6,337 nucleotides of DNA from Thermoplasmata archaeon (GTDB lineage Archaea > Thermoplasmatota > Thermoplasmata > Thermoplasmatales > Thermoplasmataceae). The notes below the pieces were generated by a model. The model did not search any database and was not told where the DNA came from. It saw only the letters and a program-made list of their open reading frames with translations. Numbering within the stretch: the stretch's first letter is position 1; each line of letters opens with the position of its first letter. Below are positions 1 through 6,337 of this stretch, piece by piece. Location: positions 1-6,337 of the forward strand of contig JAJZKS010000105.1 in NCBI GenBank assembly GCA_021850835.1. The letters are read 5' to 3'. The position numbers and the translations under genes were made by a program.

Positions 1-347
1 AGGCTGTCTATGTGAACGGGAAATTCCTGAGGAGGACAACCAGCATAAACGAGATCGAAGGATACTTCGAGGAACTTGGTGGAGTATCAACCAAGCAGGT
101 ATTCCAGTGGGACGCGACTAACGATAAGCACGTATTCAGGGGTCTCAACAACAGTTACATCTTGGAGAAGAGAATAGCCCAGACAGCGGGAATGACGGAC
201 CCGAAGGCAATTTACGACGAGCTGTTCAAGCGTGCTAGGATCATTGAATGGATGCTCAAGAACAACATAATGTCATATTACAAGGTCTTTGAGCTCATCA
301 AGTCTTTCTACACCAAGGGTGCAGAATCAATACCGGTATATGGGTGA
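1..347 (+). CDS. arlI: ArlI/FlaI-type secretion ATPase, C-terminal end (partial)
   Basis: This reading frame is open to the left edge, so only the last 114 residues (from base 3) of a longer protein are present. The GTG at base 12 is an internal valine, not the start. ArlI (FlaI) is the hexameric GspE/VirB11-family ATPase that powers archaellum assembly and rotation at the cytoplasmic face of the membrane. The Walker A and B boxes and the His box would lie upstream and are not seen. What is seen fits the C-terminal domain of this family: an RRTTSINEIEGY segment (family pattern R-R-x-x-x-I-x-E-I), then VFQWD, then a helical tail with RARIIEWMLKNNI and a final aromatic-rich helix. The identification rests on this tail and on the arlJ gene that follows directly, as in the conserved arlH-I-J order. 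A related type IV pilus assembly ATPase is the main alternative. The gene ends in TGA, 5 bases before the preferred arlJ start. Confidence 0.85.
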   Translation, partial: AVYVNGKFLRRTTSINEIEGYFEELGGVSTKQVFQWDATNDKHVFRGLNNSYILEKRIAQTAGMTDPKAIYDELFKRARIIEWMLKNNIMSYYKVFELIKSFYTKGAESIPVYG

Positions 348-349
348 GG
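343..349 (+). promoter_or_regulatory. Ribosome binding site for arlJ, inside the arlI stop region
   Basis: GGTGA at 343-347 (in context GGTGAGG) matches part of the archaeal Shine-Dalgarno consensus GGAGGTGA and lies 5 bases before the ATG at 353. It overlaps the arlI stop codon, so arlI and arlJ are probably translationally coupled. It decides the start: the GTG at 344 is itself part of this site and has no equivalent site upstream of it. Confidence 0.65.
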
Positions 350-352
350 CCA

Positions 353-2008
353 ATGGCAGAGTTCAGGTTTCTGGGGACAGTTTCTAAGATAGAGTTTAAG
401 AAGAGAGACCTGGCCATCATGGGCATTTCTCTTGTCCTGGTTGTTGTGGGGATAATTCTTTACAACCTTACTGGAATTCTATACCTCGCGGGGGCCGCTG
501 CTGTCGGGGCAGTATTGGTTCTTTTCATTATTCTGCGGCCTGTGCTTGAACGGGATGTGGCCAAGACTGACATCAATTCAAATATACCTTATTTCATAAC
601 CGCTTTTGCAACCCTCTCAGTAAGTGCGGCAAACAGGATCGACATGCTGGAGCTCCTTTCCGAGAAGGAAAAACTAGGCAGGATCAGGGATGAGATCGCA
701 AAATTGGTAAATCTGGTCAAGAACTGGAGAAGGGGCCTTTCCGAAGCTGCAATGTTTCTCTCATCCAGGTCACCGAGTGAAATTTTTGAGGATTTCCTCG
801 CAAGGTTTGGCCATGCTATCAACAGCGGACAGGATTTTGAGGAATTTGTGAACAACGAAGCGGAGACCGTGATGAGCAATTTTGAAACCACCTATATTTC
901 TGCCCTGTATACCTTCGACCTTTACAAGGACCTGTATGTTTCCATGCTGCTGTCTTTCGCATTTCTCATAACATTTGTAATGATAATGCCCATACTAATC
1001 AACATAAATATTATTCAGGTCCTGTCACTGAGCCTGCTTACCATAGTGCTTGGGGAGGCAATGCTTGTTTACGGAATCAAAGTAGTGCTGCCAAATGACC
1101 CTATATGGCACGACACCGGGATTAAGACGCCCCTGCAGATCAAGATTCGAAAGTACCTAATTATTGGAGGCGCCTCGTCAGTTGCCCTCCTTGTCATCTC
1201 CATATTGATAAATCTTCAGGCCAGGCTCCCTTTTTACTTCATAATATCCATAGTTGTAACTCCGCTCTTTGTTCCGGGTTATGTGGGCTCAAAAGCGGAA
1301 AAGATGGTTGCTAAGAAGGATGAGATGTTTGGAAGTTTCATAAGGTCACTTGCAGGATCGGCAGCCGCAAGGGGAAACATGATAATAGAGGCCCTGAAGG
1401 CCATTGTACTGCATGACTTTGGTACACTGACCGCTGACATCAAGGCACTCTACAGAAGGCTTGCATACAGGATCAATAACCTCTCTTCCTGGAAGAACTT
1501 CAGTGCAGATACCGGATCTCACCTTATAGAAGTGTTCTCAGAGAGTTTTGTTGAAAGTGTTGAACTTGGGGCAAACGCTGACAAGGCTGGATCTGTCGTC
1601 GCAGACAATTTCGACAGGGTTATAAGGCTGAGAAAGAGGAGACATGCCTCCGTTACAAGTTACGTTGGTGTCCTCTATGGCATAACTGGTGGACTTGCAT
1701 TTTCCCTTGCAATTGCCTTTGGAGTGCTGCAGATCATAAACCAGGTTTTTTCCACTTTCAACGTTTCATCACTTAACTCCTTTGGCATATTCGTATCCCA
1801 GCCCCAGTCCTCAATATTCACCATAGAGGCTTTCATTGTTGCAATACTGCTCATACACTCGTTCATAGCAGGGACTGCGCTTAAAATCGCAGACGGTGGA
1901 AAAGTCGTACATGGACTGCATCATTTTGTCATCATGACCTGGATAGTAACTGCTGTCATGTATGGTACACTGCAGGTTGTAAGCCTGATATTGGGCGGCT
2001 CCCTGTGA
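353..2008 (+). CDS. arlJ: ArlJ/FlaJ archaellum membrane platform protein
   Basis: ArlJ (FlaJ) is the polytopic membrane protein on which the archaellum is assembled; it is the counterpart of GspF/PilC/TadC and partners ArlI. This copy is 551 aa from the ATG, full length for the family, which carries two T2SF (GspF) domains. Visible order: two N-terminal membrane helices (about residues 20-37 and 42-61), a first cytoplasmic T2SF region starting at NIPYF (residue 77), helices at about 198-217 and 220-245, the motif PNDPIWHD (247-254), helices at about 268-288 and 292-313, a second T2SF region (about 322-438, with FGSFIRSLAGSAAARG), and three more helices starting near 440, 487 and 523. The N-terminal motif pattern (YFIT..ATLS, ILSE-like LLSEKE, LYVSM) and PNDPIWHD point to the ArlJ branch rather than plain TadC. 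An upstream GTG at 344 would add three residues and is less likely. The gene follows arlI after a 5-base gap; no other archaellum gene lies downstream in the window. Whether it serves an archaellum or an adhesive pilus cannot be told here. Confidence 0.88.
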   Translation: MAEFRFLGTVSKIEFKKRDLAIMGISLVLVVVGIILYNLTGILYLAGAAAVGAVLVLFIILRPVLERDVAKTDINSNIPYFITAFATLSVSAANRIDMLELLSEKEKLGRIRDEIAKLVNLVKNWRRGLSEAAMFLSSRSPSEIFEDFLARFGHAINSGQDFEEFVNNEAETVMSNFETTYISALYTFDLYKDLYVSMLLSFAFLITFVMIMPILININIIQVLSLSLLTIVLGEAMLVYGIKVVLPNDPIWHDTGIKTPLQIKIRKYLIIGGASSVALLVISILINLQARLPFYFIISIVVTPLFVPGYVGSKAEKMVAKKDEMFGSFIRSLAGSAAARGNMIIEALKAIVLHDFGTLTADIKALYRRLAYRINNLSSWKNFSADTGSHLIEVFSESFVESVELGANADKAGSVVADNFDRVIRLRKRRHASVTSYVGVLYGITGGLAFSLAIAFGVLQIINQVFSTFNVSSLNSFGIFVSQPQSSIFTIEAFIVAILLIHSFIAGTALKIADGGKVVHGLHHFVIMTWIVTAVMYGTLQVVSLILGGSL

Positions 2009-2027
2009 TATTTCCGATTAATACGAG

Positions 2028-2063
2028 ATAATAATAATATATGAGTTGCACTCTAGAGCAGAG
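2028..2063 (+). promoter_or_regulatory. Putative archaeal TATA promoter for the TPR gene (leaderless)
   Basis: The 55-base gap after arlJ contains an AT-only run at 2028-2042 ending in TAATATAT (2035-2042), which resembles the archaeal TATA box (TTTATATA). Its centre lies about 26 bases before the ATG at 2064. This is the usual distance from TATA box to transcription start, so the message would begin at or next to the start codon. There is no Shine-Dalgarno match before that ATG, which agrees with a leaderless transcript. A purine-bearing stretch (ACGAGA, 2023-2028) sits where a BRE element would be. I see no clear oligo-T terminator for arlJ in the gap. Confidence 0.5.
2051..2058 (+). repeat. 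8-bp perfect palindrome between TATA box and start codon
   Basis: CTCTAGAG is self-complementary and lies between the TATA-like element and the ATG at 2064, around -13 to -6 if transcription starts at the ATG. The position would suit a repressor or activator half-site pair, but an 8-bp palindrome can occur by chance and no second copy was noticed in the window. Confidence 0.25.
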
Positions 2064-5000
2064 ATGGCGGAAGCCGCTACAATCAAGAAAGCCGTCAAGA
2101 GACTGAGACAGGCTGCCGAAGGCATGATTGCCTTGCCTGGAGAATCCAGAGAGGCAGCCCAGAAGGAATTCCTGGGTAGCCTTGAAGAACTGGAAGAATC
2201 CTGGGATTCAGGCCACATCTCCCCTGAAGATGATGCCTTCCTTGAAGTGGAAACCATATTTGAAAACCTTAAGGCAGCGGACCACGACGTATTCCTGATG
2301 GGCCTGGACAGAGTCCTTTCATTCGTCACAACATCACCGAAACTCTGGGACATGAAACTGTCTGAACTGAGTTCCATCGATGCATATTCTGAAATCCTAG
2401 GGCTACTTGGCATGGATAGGCCAATTTCCCTGAACGAAACCAATCTTGATATCCTGAACAGGGCATCAAGGGAACTTGACCGTTATCCAGAAACTGTCGT
2501 ATATCTCTCAGGAAAAGGGTCATACGACCGTGAACTCTTCCAGGGCGCCGTTTCTCAGGGGCTCGATTTGACTTCAAAGGCAGCAATACTAAGCAATTTC
2601 CTGGCTGGAAAGAATACCCAGTTGGCTGAGAATTTCCTGGAACTTATACTTTCAAAAGGCGAAGATAACTGGGCCGAGATAAGGCTCATCGAACTTTTCG
2701 AGAAGGAAAACCGTGAGAAATTCATTGAAGAAGTCCAGAAACTAGAACCTGAAAAGATAACGGAACTTCAAGACCTGAGGAACATTGGGCTTCTCCTTTT
2801 GCGGAATGAAATGCCGTCTTTTACGGTCAAATTTGCACTGAATGGCCTAAAGCTTTTCCCGGAAGATTATGAACTCCTGAAGCTGAAGGGGGAAGCGTTG
2901 CTTAAACTCAATGAGACTGTTGAGTCTTACGAAATTTTCAAGCATCTTGCAAATAGAAATAATTCTGACATAGGTTCCATTAAGAATGCCATAAATCTGG
3001 CATTTTCGCAAAAACTCTATTCTGAGTGCCAACAGCTAATAGAGGCCTATCCTGCCTCAATGGCAGACCCAGATGTTTTGGGCAAGAAAATAGAGTGTGA
3101 AATATCCAGTTCCAAATTCAATGAAGCAATTAAGGACCTGGATCAGGCACTGGCCAAACATCCTGATGACAAGGGCCTCCTAAATCTCAAGTTGACTGTT
3201 CTCATAAAGCTTAACAAAGAAAGTGAGGCGTTCAACCTTGCAAGGGACCTTATGGAGAAGGACCCTGAGAACCACGAAGCTACCTCTTATGCAATGAACT
3301 GGCTATTCAAACGCGGAGAATACGATTCCATAGTAACTTTATGCGAAGACAATTCCAGCATCAAAACAAAATTCCATCCTATCTATGTAGCCTGTGAAAT
3401 TTACGAGGATGAAAACAAATCAGCGTTGAGGGAACTTGCTGAACATCCCGAACTGATGGATTCCCCAGAAGTGGTGGATTCGATATTTTTCAATGTGCGG
3501 GATGATGATTTTCTCGGCAGGCTTGATGATATTTATGGGTCAAGAAAGAACAGGACCCCGTATTACAAGCTAGTTTCCAACCGTTTGAGGGGATTGCGTC
3601 CAAGGATGGACTCTCTGGATGATTCAATAATTGCAGGAAACACTTCTCAGGCCCTTGCCTACATATTTTCCTATGAATATTTTTCCACGAGGAACCCAGT
3701 TGTTCCCGACCGGATAAGAAGCATGCTATATACCTCGCAGTTCAAGGAGATAAGGGGACTTATGGATTTCCTCACCCAGATTTATGAGGGAAGATTCTCA
3801 GATGATGTCGTAGATTCTGCAAGATTTCTGTTCCCTTTAACTGAAGCTTACATCAAATTGGGCAAGCTGGACAAGGCAGAGGCACAGCTTAACCGCACCT
3901 CTCACTCAGAAGTTGACCCGTTCTACAGGTACGGCGTAGCCTTGATCGAATTCAGAAAAGGCGAATTCAGCACAGCCAGAAAGTATGCAGAGAGTGCCCA
4001 TGACCGGCTTAGGAATGCAGACTTCCTGAAACTTCTCCTGAACATTGCGCTCGCTACCGATGAACAGAAGAAATTCAGGGAATATCTTGAAGAAATCGTT
4101 GGTATGAATATTCTGGATTTCTTTGACTTTTCAGAAATATACCAGACATTAACAAAAAACAAACTCTGGGAAATGGCTACAATTCTCCTTTCCTTTGATG
4201 CAGAGGGGCACGTGCGGAACCCATGGATAGTGAAGCTCAGGCGCGACCTGGCTCTAGTCAACAAGGAGTACAAGAAAGCGGGTGAAGCATCCATGATTCT
4301 ATTCAGCACAAACCAGTATGACCAGGATGACGTTTTCAGGCAGATAAGCATTTACCAGAGCTTAGGTAAGTCATCTGAGATCCTTAATTTCCTTATTGAC
4401 CTGGAGACAGAAAACAGAACAATCTGGCTTGAACTTTTGATTGGAGACACCTATATGGGCTCCTCAAAATTCCAGGAAGCCCTCCAGCATTATTCAATTG
4501 CCATTTCCTTGGGGGCTGACCCGGAGAAGATAGAAAACTATGTGACTTCACTCATGGAAGTTGGAAAATTTGAGGAGTCGGAAGAACTCATTAAGAAATC
4601 AGATAATAAACTGCTTCAACTGAAACTACTCCAGAAGACTTCAGATATTCAGGGAGCGATAGAACTTCTAGGAAAACTGACATTCAAGAAGGATGAGGAC
4701 CAGGATATAGTTCGATATGCAGTGGACAACCTGTGGTACAACAGAGATATGAGAGATTTCCTGGTTAACCTGTACAAGCAGGAGGGTTACACTTGGCTGG
4801 GAAAAATTATTGCAACCAGGACTTTTGAGAGCAACGACACTAAACTTGCCCTTGAAGTTGCAAAGAACCTAAACAAGAACAACCCTGAGGACCTTGAGAT
4901 AATAAATCTCTATGCAGAGCTTCTCATCAAGTCAGGCCAGAGGGAGGACGCAATAGAACTCCTCCTGCAGAGCCTGAAATATTGTGATGAGTTCTCAAGG

Positions 5001-5765
5001 GGCCTGAACGTGACAAATACCCTGCTGAGGCTTTACTATGACGACCGGGATTACGAAGCGGTAATCCATTTTTACGAAACCAATCCGAAGTTCGTTGATG
5101 AAAGGAGCCTCCAGTTTGTCATAAGGAGCTACATGGAGGCAGATAACTTCGACATGGCTGAAAAGCTCATGGGAAGGTATGAAGGCACCCTCCTTACCAA
5201 GGAAACACACAATGAACTCAGGGAGGACCTTAAGACCAAGAAGGAATTTATGGAGACTATCTTCTATGTCAGCAGGCTCCTCAAACTCGAATACAAGGTG
5301 GGTAAGAAATTCGACAAGAAAGAGGCCTTCTATAAAGCGGATATTCCCATTGAACAGATTGAGCCTGTGTTCCAGTTCCTTGCCAGCAGAGACTTTTACT
5401 TCGATGTAAATGAGGAAAAATATGAGATCCTGACAAGGGATGTTATACAGAAAGCCGCCAAGACTGTAGACCTTGAAAGCCTCAAGGACCTATCCATAAA
5501 CATAATTTTCAACAACCTCGACAGAAAGGACCCAGTCCTTGCCAGAAATATATACATATACATAAAAGACCAGATGGAAATAGCCAGAAGGCCAAAACTG
5601 AAGGATGAGACACTTCTGAAACTACTAAGAGTTGCACTAAAGGAAAACATCAAGCAGGAAACGCTCCATATTGCATTCTTCCTAAAGATAGGCATATCTG
5701 AAGCCCTAGAAGTCATGACCCTCATGGAATACATGTCAAAGATGAACGAAGAGGGCGAAATCTGA
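2064..5765 (+). CDS. Large TPR-type helical repeat protein, function unknown
   Basis: A 1233-aa protein without signal peptide or membrane helix, rich in Lys and Glu and almost entirely helical, so a cytoplasmic solenoid scaffold is expected. Degenerate TPR units are visible in several blocks. One at residues about 269-302 has the KGEALLKLNE turn. Others are at about 335-369 (SSSKFNEAIKDLDQAL), 370-403 (KLNKESEAFNLARDL) and 584-652 (KLGKLDKAEAQL and RKGEFSTARKYAESA). Further units follow at about 787-850 (SSKFQEALQHYSIAI, VGKFEESEEL) and 943-1050 (KSGQREDAIELLLQSL, DRDYEAVIHFYE). The first 150 residues and the last 170 do not show clear TPRs; the region near 1063-1130 could fold as a winged helix. 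The start was taken at ATG 2064 because a TATA-like element lies 26 bases upstream; TTG 2046 would add six residues. Such repeats usually hold protein partners together, but no partner is shown here. The stop codon directly abuts the protease gene, implying co-expression. The TPR call is firm; any specific role would be a guess. Confidence 0.85.
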   Translation: MAEAATIKKAVKRLRQAAEGMIALPGESREAAQKEFLGSLEELEESWDSGHISPEDDAFLEVETIFENLKAADHDVFLMGLDRVLSFVTTSPKLWDMKLSELSSIDAYSEILGLLGMDRPISLNETNLDILNRASRELDRYPETVVYLSGKGSYDRELFQGAVSQGLDLTSKAAILSNFLAGKNTQLAENFLELILSKGEDNWAEIRLIELFEKENREKFIEEVQKLEPEKITELQDLRNIGLLLLRNEMPSFTVKFALNGLKLFPEDYELLKLKGEALLKLNETVESYEIFKHLANRNNSDIGSIKNAINLAFSQKLYSECQQLIEAYPASMADPDVLGKKIECEISSSKFNEAIKDLDQALAKHPDDKGLLNLKLTVLIKLNKESEAFNLARDLMEKDPENHEATSYAMNWLFKRGEYDSIVTLCEDNSSIKTKFHPIYVACEIYEDENKSALRELAEHPELMDSPEVVDSIFFNVRDDDFLGRLDDIYGSRKNRTPYYKLVSNRLRGLRPRMDSLDDSIIAGNTSQALAYIFSYEYFSTRNPVVPDRIRSMLYTSQFKEIRGLMDFLTQIYEGRFSDDVVDSARFLFPLTEAYIKLGKLDKAEAQLNRTSHSEVDPFYRYGVALIEFRKGEFSTARKYAESAHDRLRNADFLKLLLNIALATDEQKKFREYLEEIVGMNILDFFDFSEIYQTLTKNKLWEMATILLSFDAEGHVRNPWIVKLRRDLALVNKEYKKAGEASMILFSTNQYDQDDVFRQISIYQSLGKSSEILNFLIDLETENRTIWLELLIGDTYMGSSKFQEALQHYSIAISLGADPEKIENYVTSLMEVGKFEESEELIKKSDNKLLQLKLLQKTSDIQGAIELLGKLTFKKDEDQDIVRYAVDNLWYNRDMRDFLVNLYKQEGYTWLGKIIATRTFESNDTKLALEVAKNLNKNNPEDLEIINLYAELLIKSGQREDAIELLLQSLKYCDEFSRGLNVTNTLLRLYYDDRDYEAVIHFYETNPKFVDERSLQFVIRSYMEADNFDMAEKLMGRYEGTLLTKETHNELREDLKTKKEFMETIFYVSRLLKLEYKVGKKFDKKEAFYKADIPIEQIEPVFQFLASRDFYFDVNEEKYEILTRDVIQKAAKTVDLESLKDLSINIIFNNLDRKDPVLARNIYIYIKDQMEIARRPKLKDETLLKLLRVALKENIKQETLHIAFFLKIGISEALEVMTLMEYMSKMNEEGEI
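5751..5755 (+). promoter_or_regulatory. Weak Shine-Dalgarno-like site for the protease gene
   Basis: GAGGG inside the last codons of the TPR gene lies 10 bases before the TTG at 5766. It is only a partial match to the archaeal consensus, but it is better placed than anything I see for TTG 5790. For GTG 5802, the purine run GAGAAGGGA at 5792-5800 is very close to the codon. This mildly favours the abutting TTG as the start. Confidence 0.3.
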
Positions 5766-6337
5766 TTGCAATCATTTGGGTATTCCCGTTTGAGAAGGGA
5801 AGTGCAGGACATACTCATTGCAGTATTTGCCTTGACCATGGCCTTTTCCATCTCCATTTTCAGCCATTACTCTTTCAGGCTTTCCCCGTCCCAGGTCCTG
5901 TACTATCTCGCCCTGAGCGTGGCCGCTGTTTGTCTTGCCTTCCTGGCCCACGAACTGGCCCACAGGCAAATAGCAAGAAGATACGGAGGACATGCTGAGT
6001 TCAGAATCTGGCCCATGGGCCTTCTCAGTGGTTTGATCTTTTCATTCCTCGGGTTTGTAATTGCAGCTCCTGGAGCAGTTTACATAGAGGGTGTCTTCGG
6101 ACAGGGGAGAGTTGGTAAAACTGCCCTTGCCGGACCAATGACAAATCTTGTTTTGGGGACTGTTTTCCTTGCAGCAGGTATTTCACTTAGCGGGACAATT
6201 TGGGCTTTTCCAATGGGGTATCTATCACAGATTAACCTTTATCTCGGAGTTTTCAACATGATTCCAGTCCATCCTCTCGATGGCCAGAAGGTGATATCCT
6301 GGAATATACGCTCTTACATTGTTATTGTGGTAGCCAT
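5766..6337 (+). CDS. Site-2 protease family (M50) membrane metalloprotease, partial at 3' end
   Basis: Site-2 proteases are zinc enzymes that cut substrates inside the membrane, often to release a regulator. The frame stays open to the right edge and shows about 190 residues. Short archaeal members are around 200-220 aa, so little should be missing. Visible features are an N-terminal membrane helix (about 15-32), then a second helix ending in the zinc-binding HELAH (residues 62-66, bases 5949-5963). Next come a helix at about 86-103 with PGAVYI, the conserved AGPMTNL (122-128), and the second active-site motif FNMIPVHPLDG with the third metal ligand Asp172 (bases 6279-6281). All expected catalytic residues are therefore present. 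No ATG lies near the N-terminus. The TTG at 5766 is the farthest upstream possible start, because the TPR stop codon (TGA, 5763-5765) precedes it in the same frame; TTG 5790 or GTG 5802 are alternatives. No PDZ or CBS domain is seen in the part available. The substrate is unknown; the adjacent TPR protein is a candidate partner by location only. Confidence 0.9.
   Translation, partial: MQSFGYSRLRREVQDILIAVFALTMAFSISIFSHYSFRLSPSQVLYYLALSVAAVCLAFLAHELAHRQIARRYGGHAEFRIWPMGLLSGLIFSFLGFVIAAPGAVYIEGVFGQGRVGKTALAGPMTNLVLGTVFLAAGISLSGTIWAFPMGYLSQINLYLGVFNMIPVHPLDGQKVISWNIRSYIVIVVA

Noticed and set aside
2009..2020. Possible transcription terminator after arlJ.
   Set aside because: Only a short TTT run is present, with no oligo-T stretch or hairpin, so a terminator cannot be supported.
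2041..2106. A 21-codon frame from ATG 2041 overlapping the start of the TPR gene.
   Set aside because: Its ATG lies inside the TATA-like element, it has no ribosome site, and its sequence is an out-of-frame reading of the TPR start. It is unlikely to be a leader peptide if the transcript starts near 2064.
2018..2443. A 141-codon frame on the minus strand covering the start of the TPR gene and the intergenic gap.
   Set aside because: Ser-rich antisense shadow with no domain. It would make the AT-rich promoter region coding, which fits less well than the TATA-like spacing to ATG 2064.
3923..4351. A 142-codon frame on the minus strand inside the TPR gene.
   Set aside because: Low-complexity Ser/Arg/Leu-rich antisense reading without motif or start signal; the TPR frame on the other strand explains this stretch.
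5763..5765. TGA between the TPR and protease frames as a selenocysteine codon.
   Set aside because: No selenocysteine insertion element is evident, the proposed lineage is not known to use selenocysteine, and TGA is also the ordinary stop of arlI and arlJ here.
5396..5857. A 153-codon frame on the minus strand across the TPR-protease junction.
   Set aside because: It is Ser/Met/Phe-rich, lies opposite two genes with strong coding character, and shows no recognisable motif. It is an antisense shadow.

Overview
The window looks like a chromosomal segment from an archaeon, most likely a euryarchaeon of the Thermoplasmata (Thermoplasma-like). The reasons are an archaellum-type assembly gene pair (arlI/flaI then arlJ/flaJ), a GGTGA-type Shine-Dalgarno site inside that pair, an AT-rich TATA-like promoter about 26 bases before a gene with no ribosome binding site (a leaderless arrangement), Arg codons dominated by AGG/AGA with frequent ATA, and a GC content that looks to be in the mid-40s by eye (not computed). 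The lineage is an inference; no rRNA or other marker is present.

Layout, all on the + strand. (1) Bases 1-347: the last 114 residues of an ArlI/FlaI-type secretion ATPase, cut by the left edge. (2) Bases 353-2008: a complete ArlJ/FlaJ polytopic membrane platform protein, translationally coupled to arlI. (3) Bases 2009-2063: a short AT-rich gap that appears to hold a promoter. (4) Bases 2064-5765: a very large (1233 aa) cytoplasmic helical-repeat protein of TPR type with an unclassified C-terminal region. (5) Bases 5766-6337: a site-2 protease (M50) membrane metalloprotease that starts at a TTG directly abutting the preceding TGA, in the same reading frame, and is cut by the right edge. No gap of more than 55 bases lacks a gene. 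I see no RNA gene, mobile element, CRISPR array or convincing terminator.

Functionally, the left part is the motor ATPase and membrane platform that build the archaellum or a related type IV pilus-like filament. The right part is a separate transcription unit in which a TPR scaffold and an intramembrane protease are tightly coupled. No direct functional link between the two units is shown by the sequence. The most notable features are the giant TPR protein of unknown role and its stop-to-start, in-frame junction with the protease gene.
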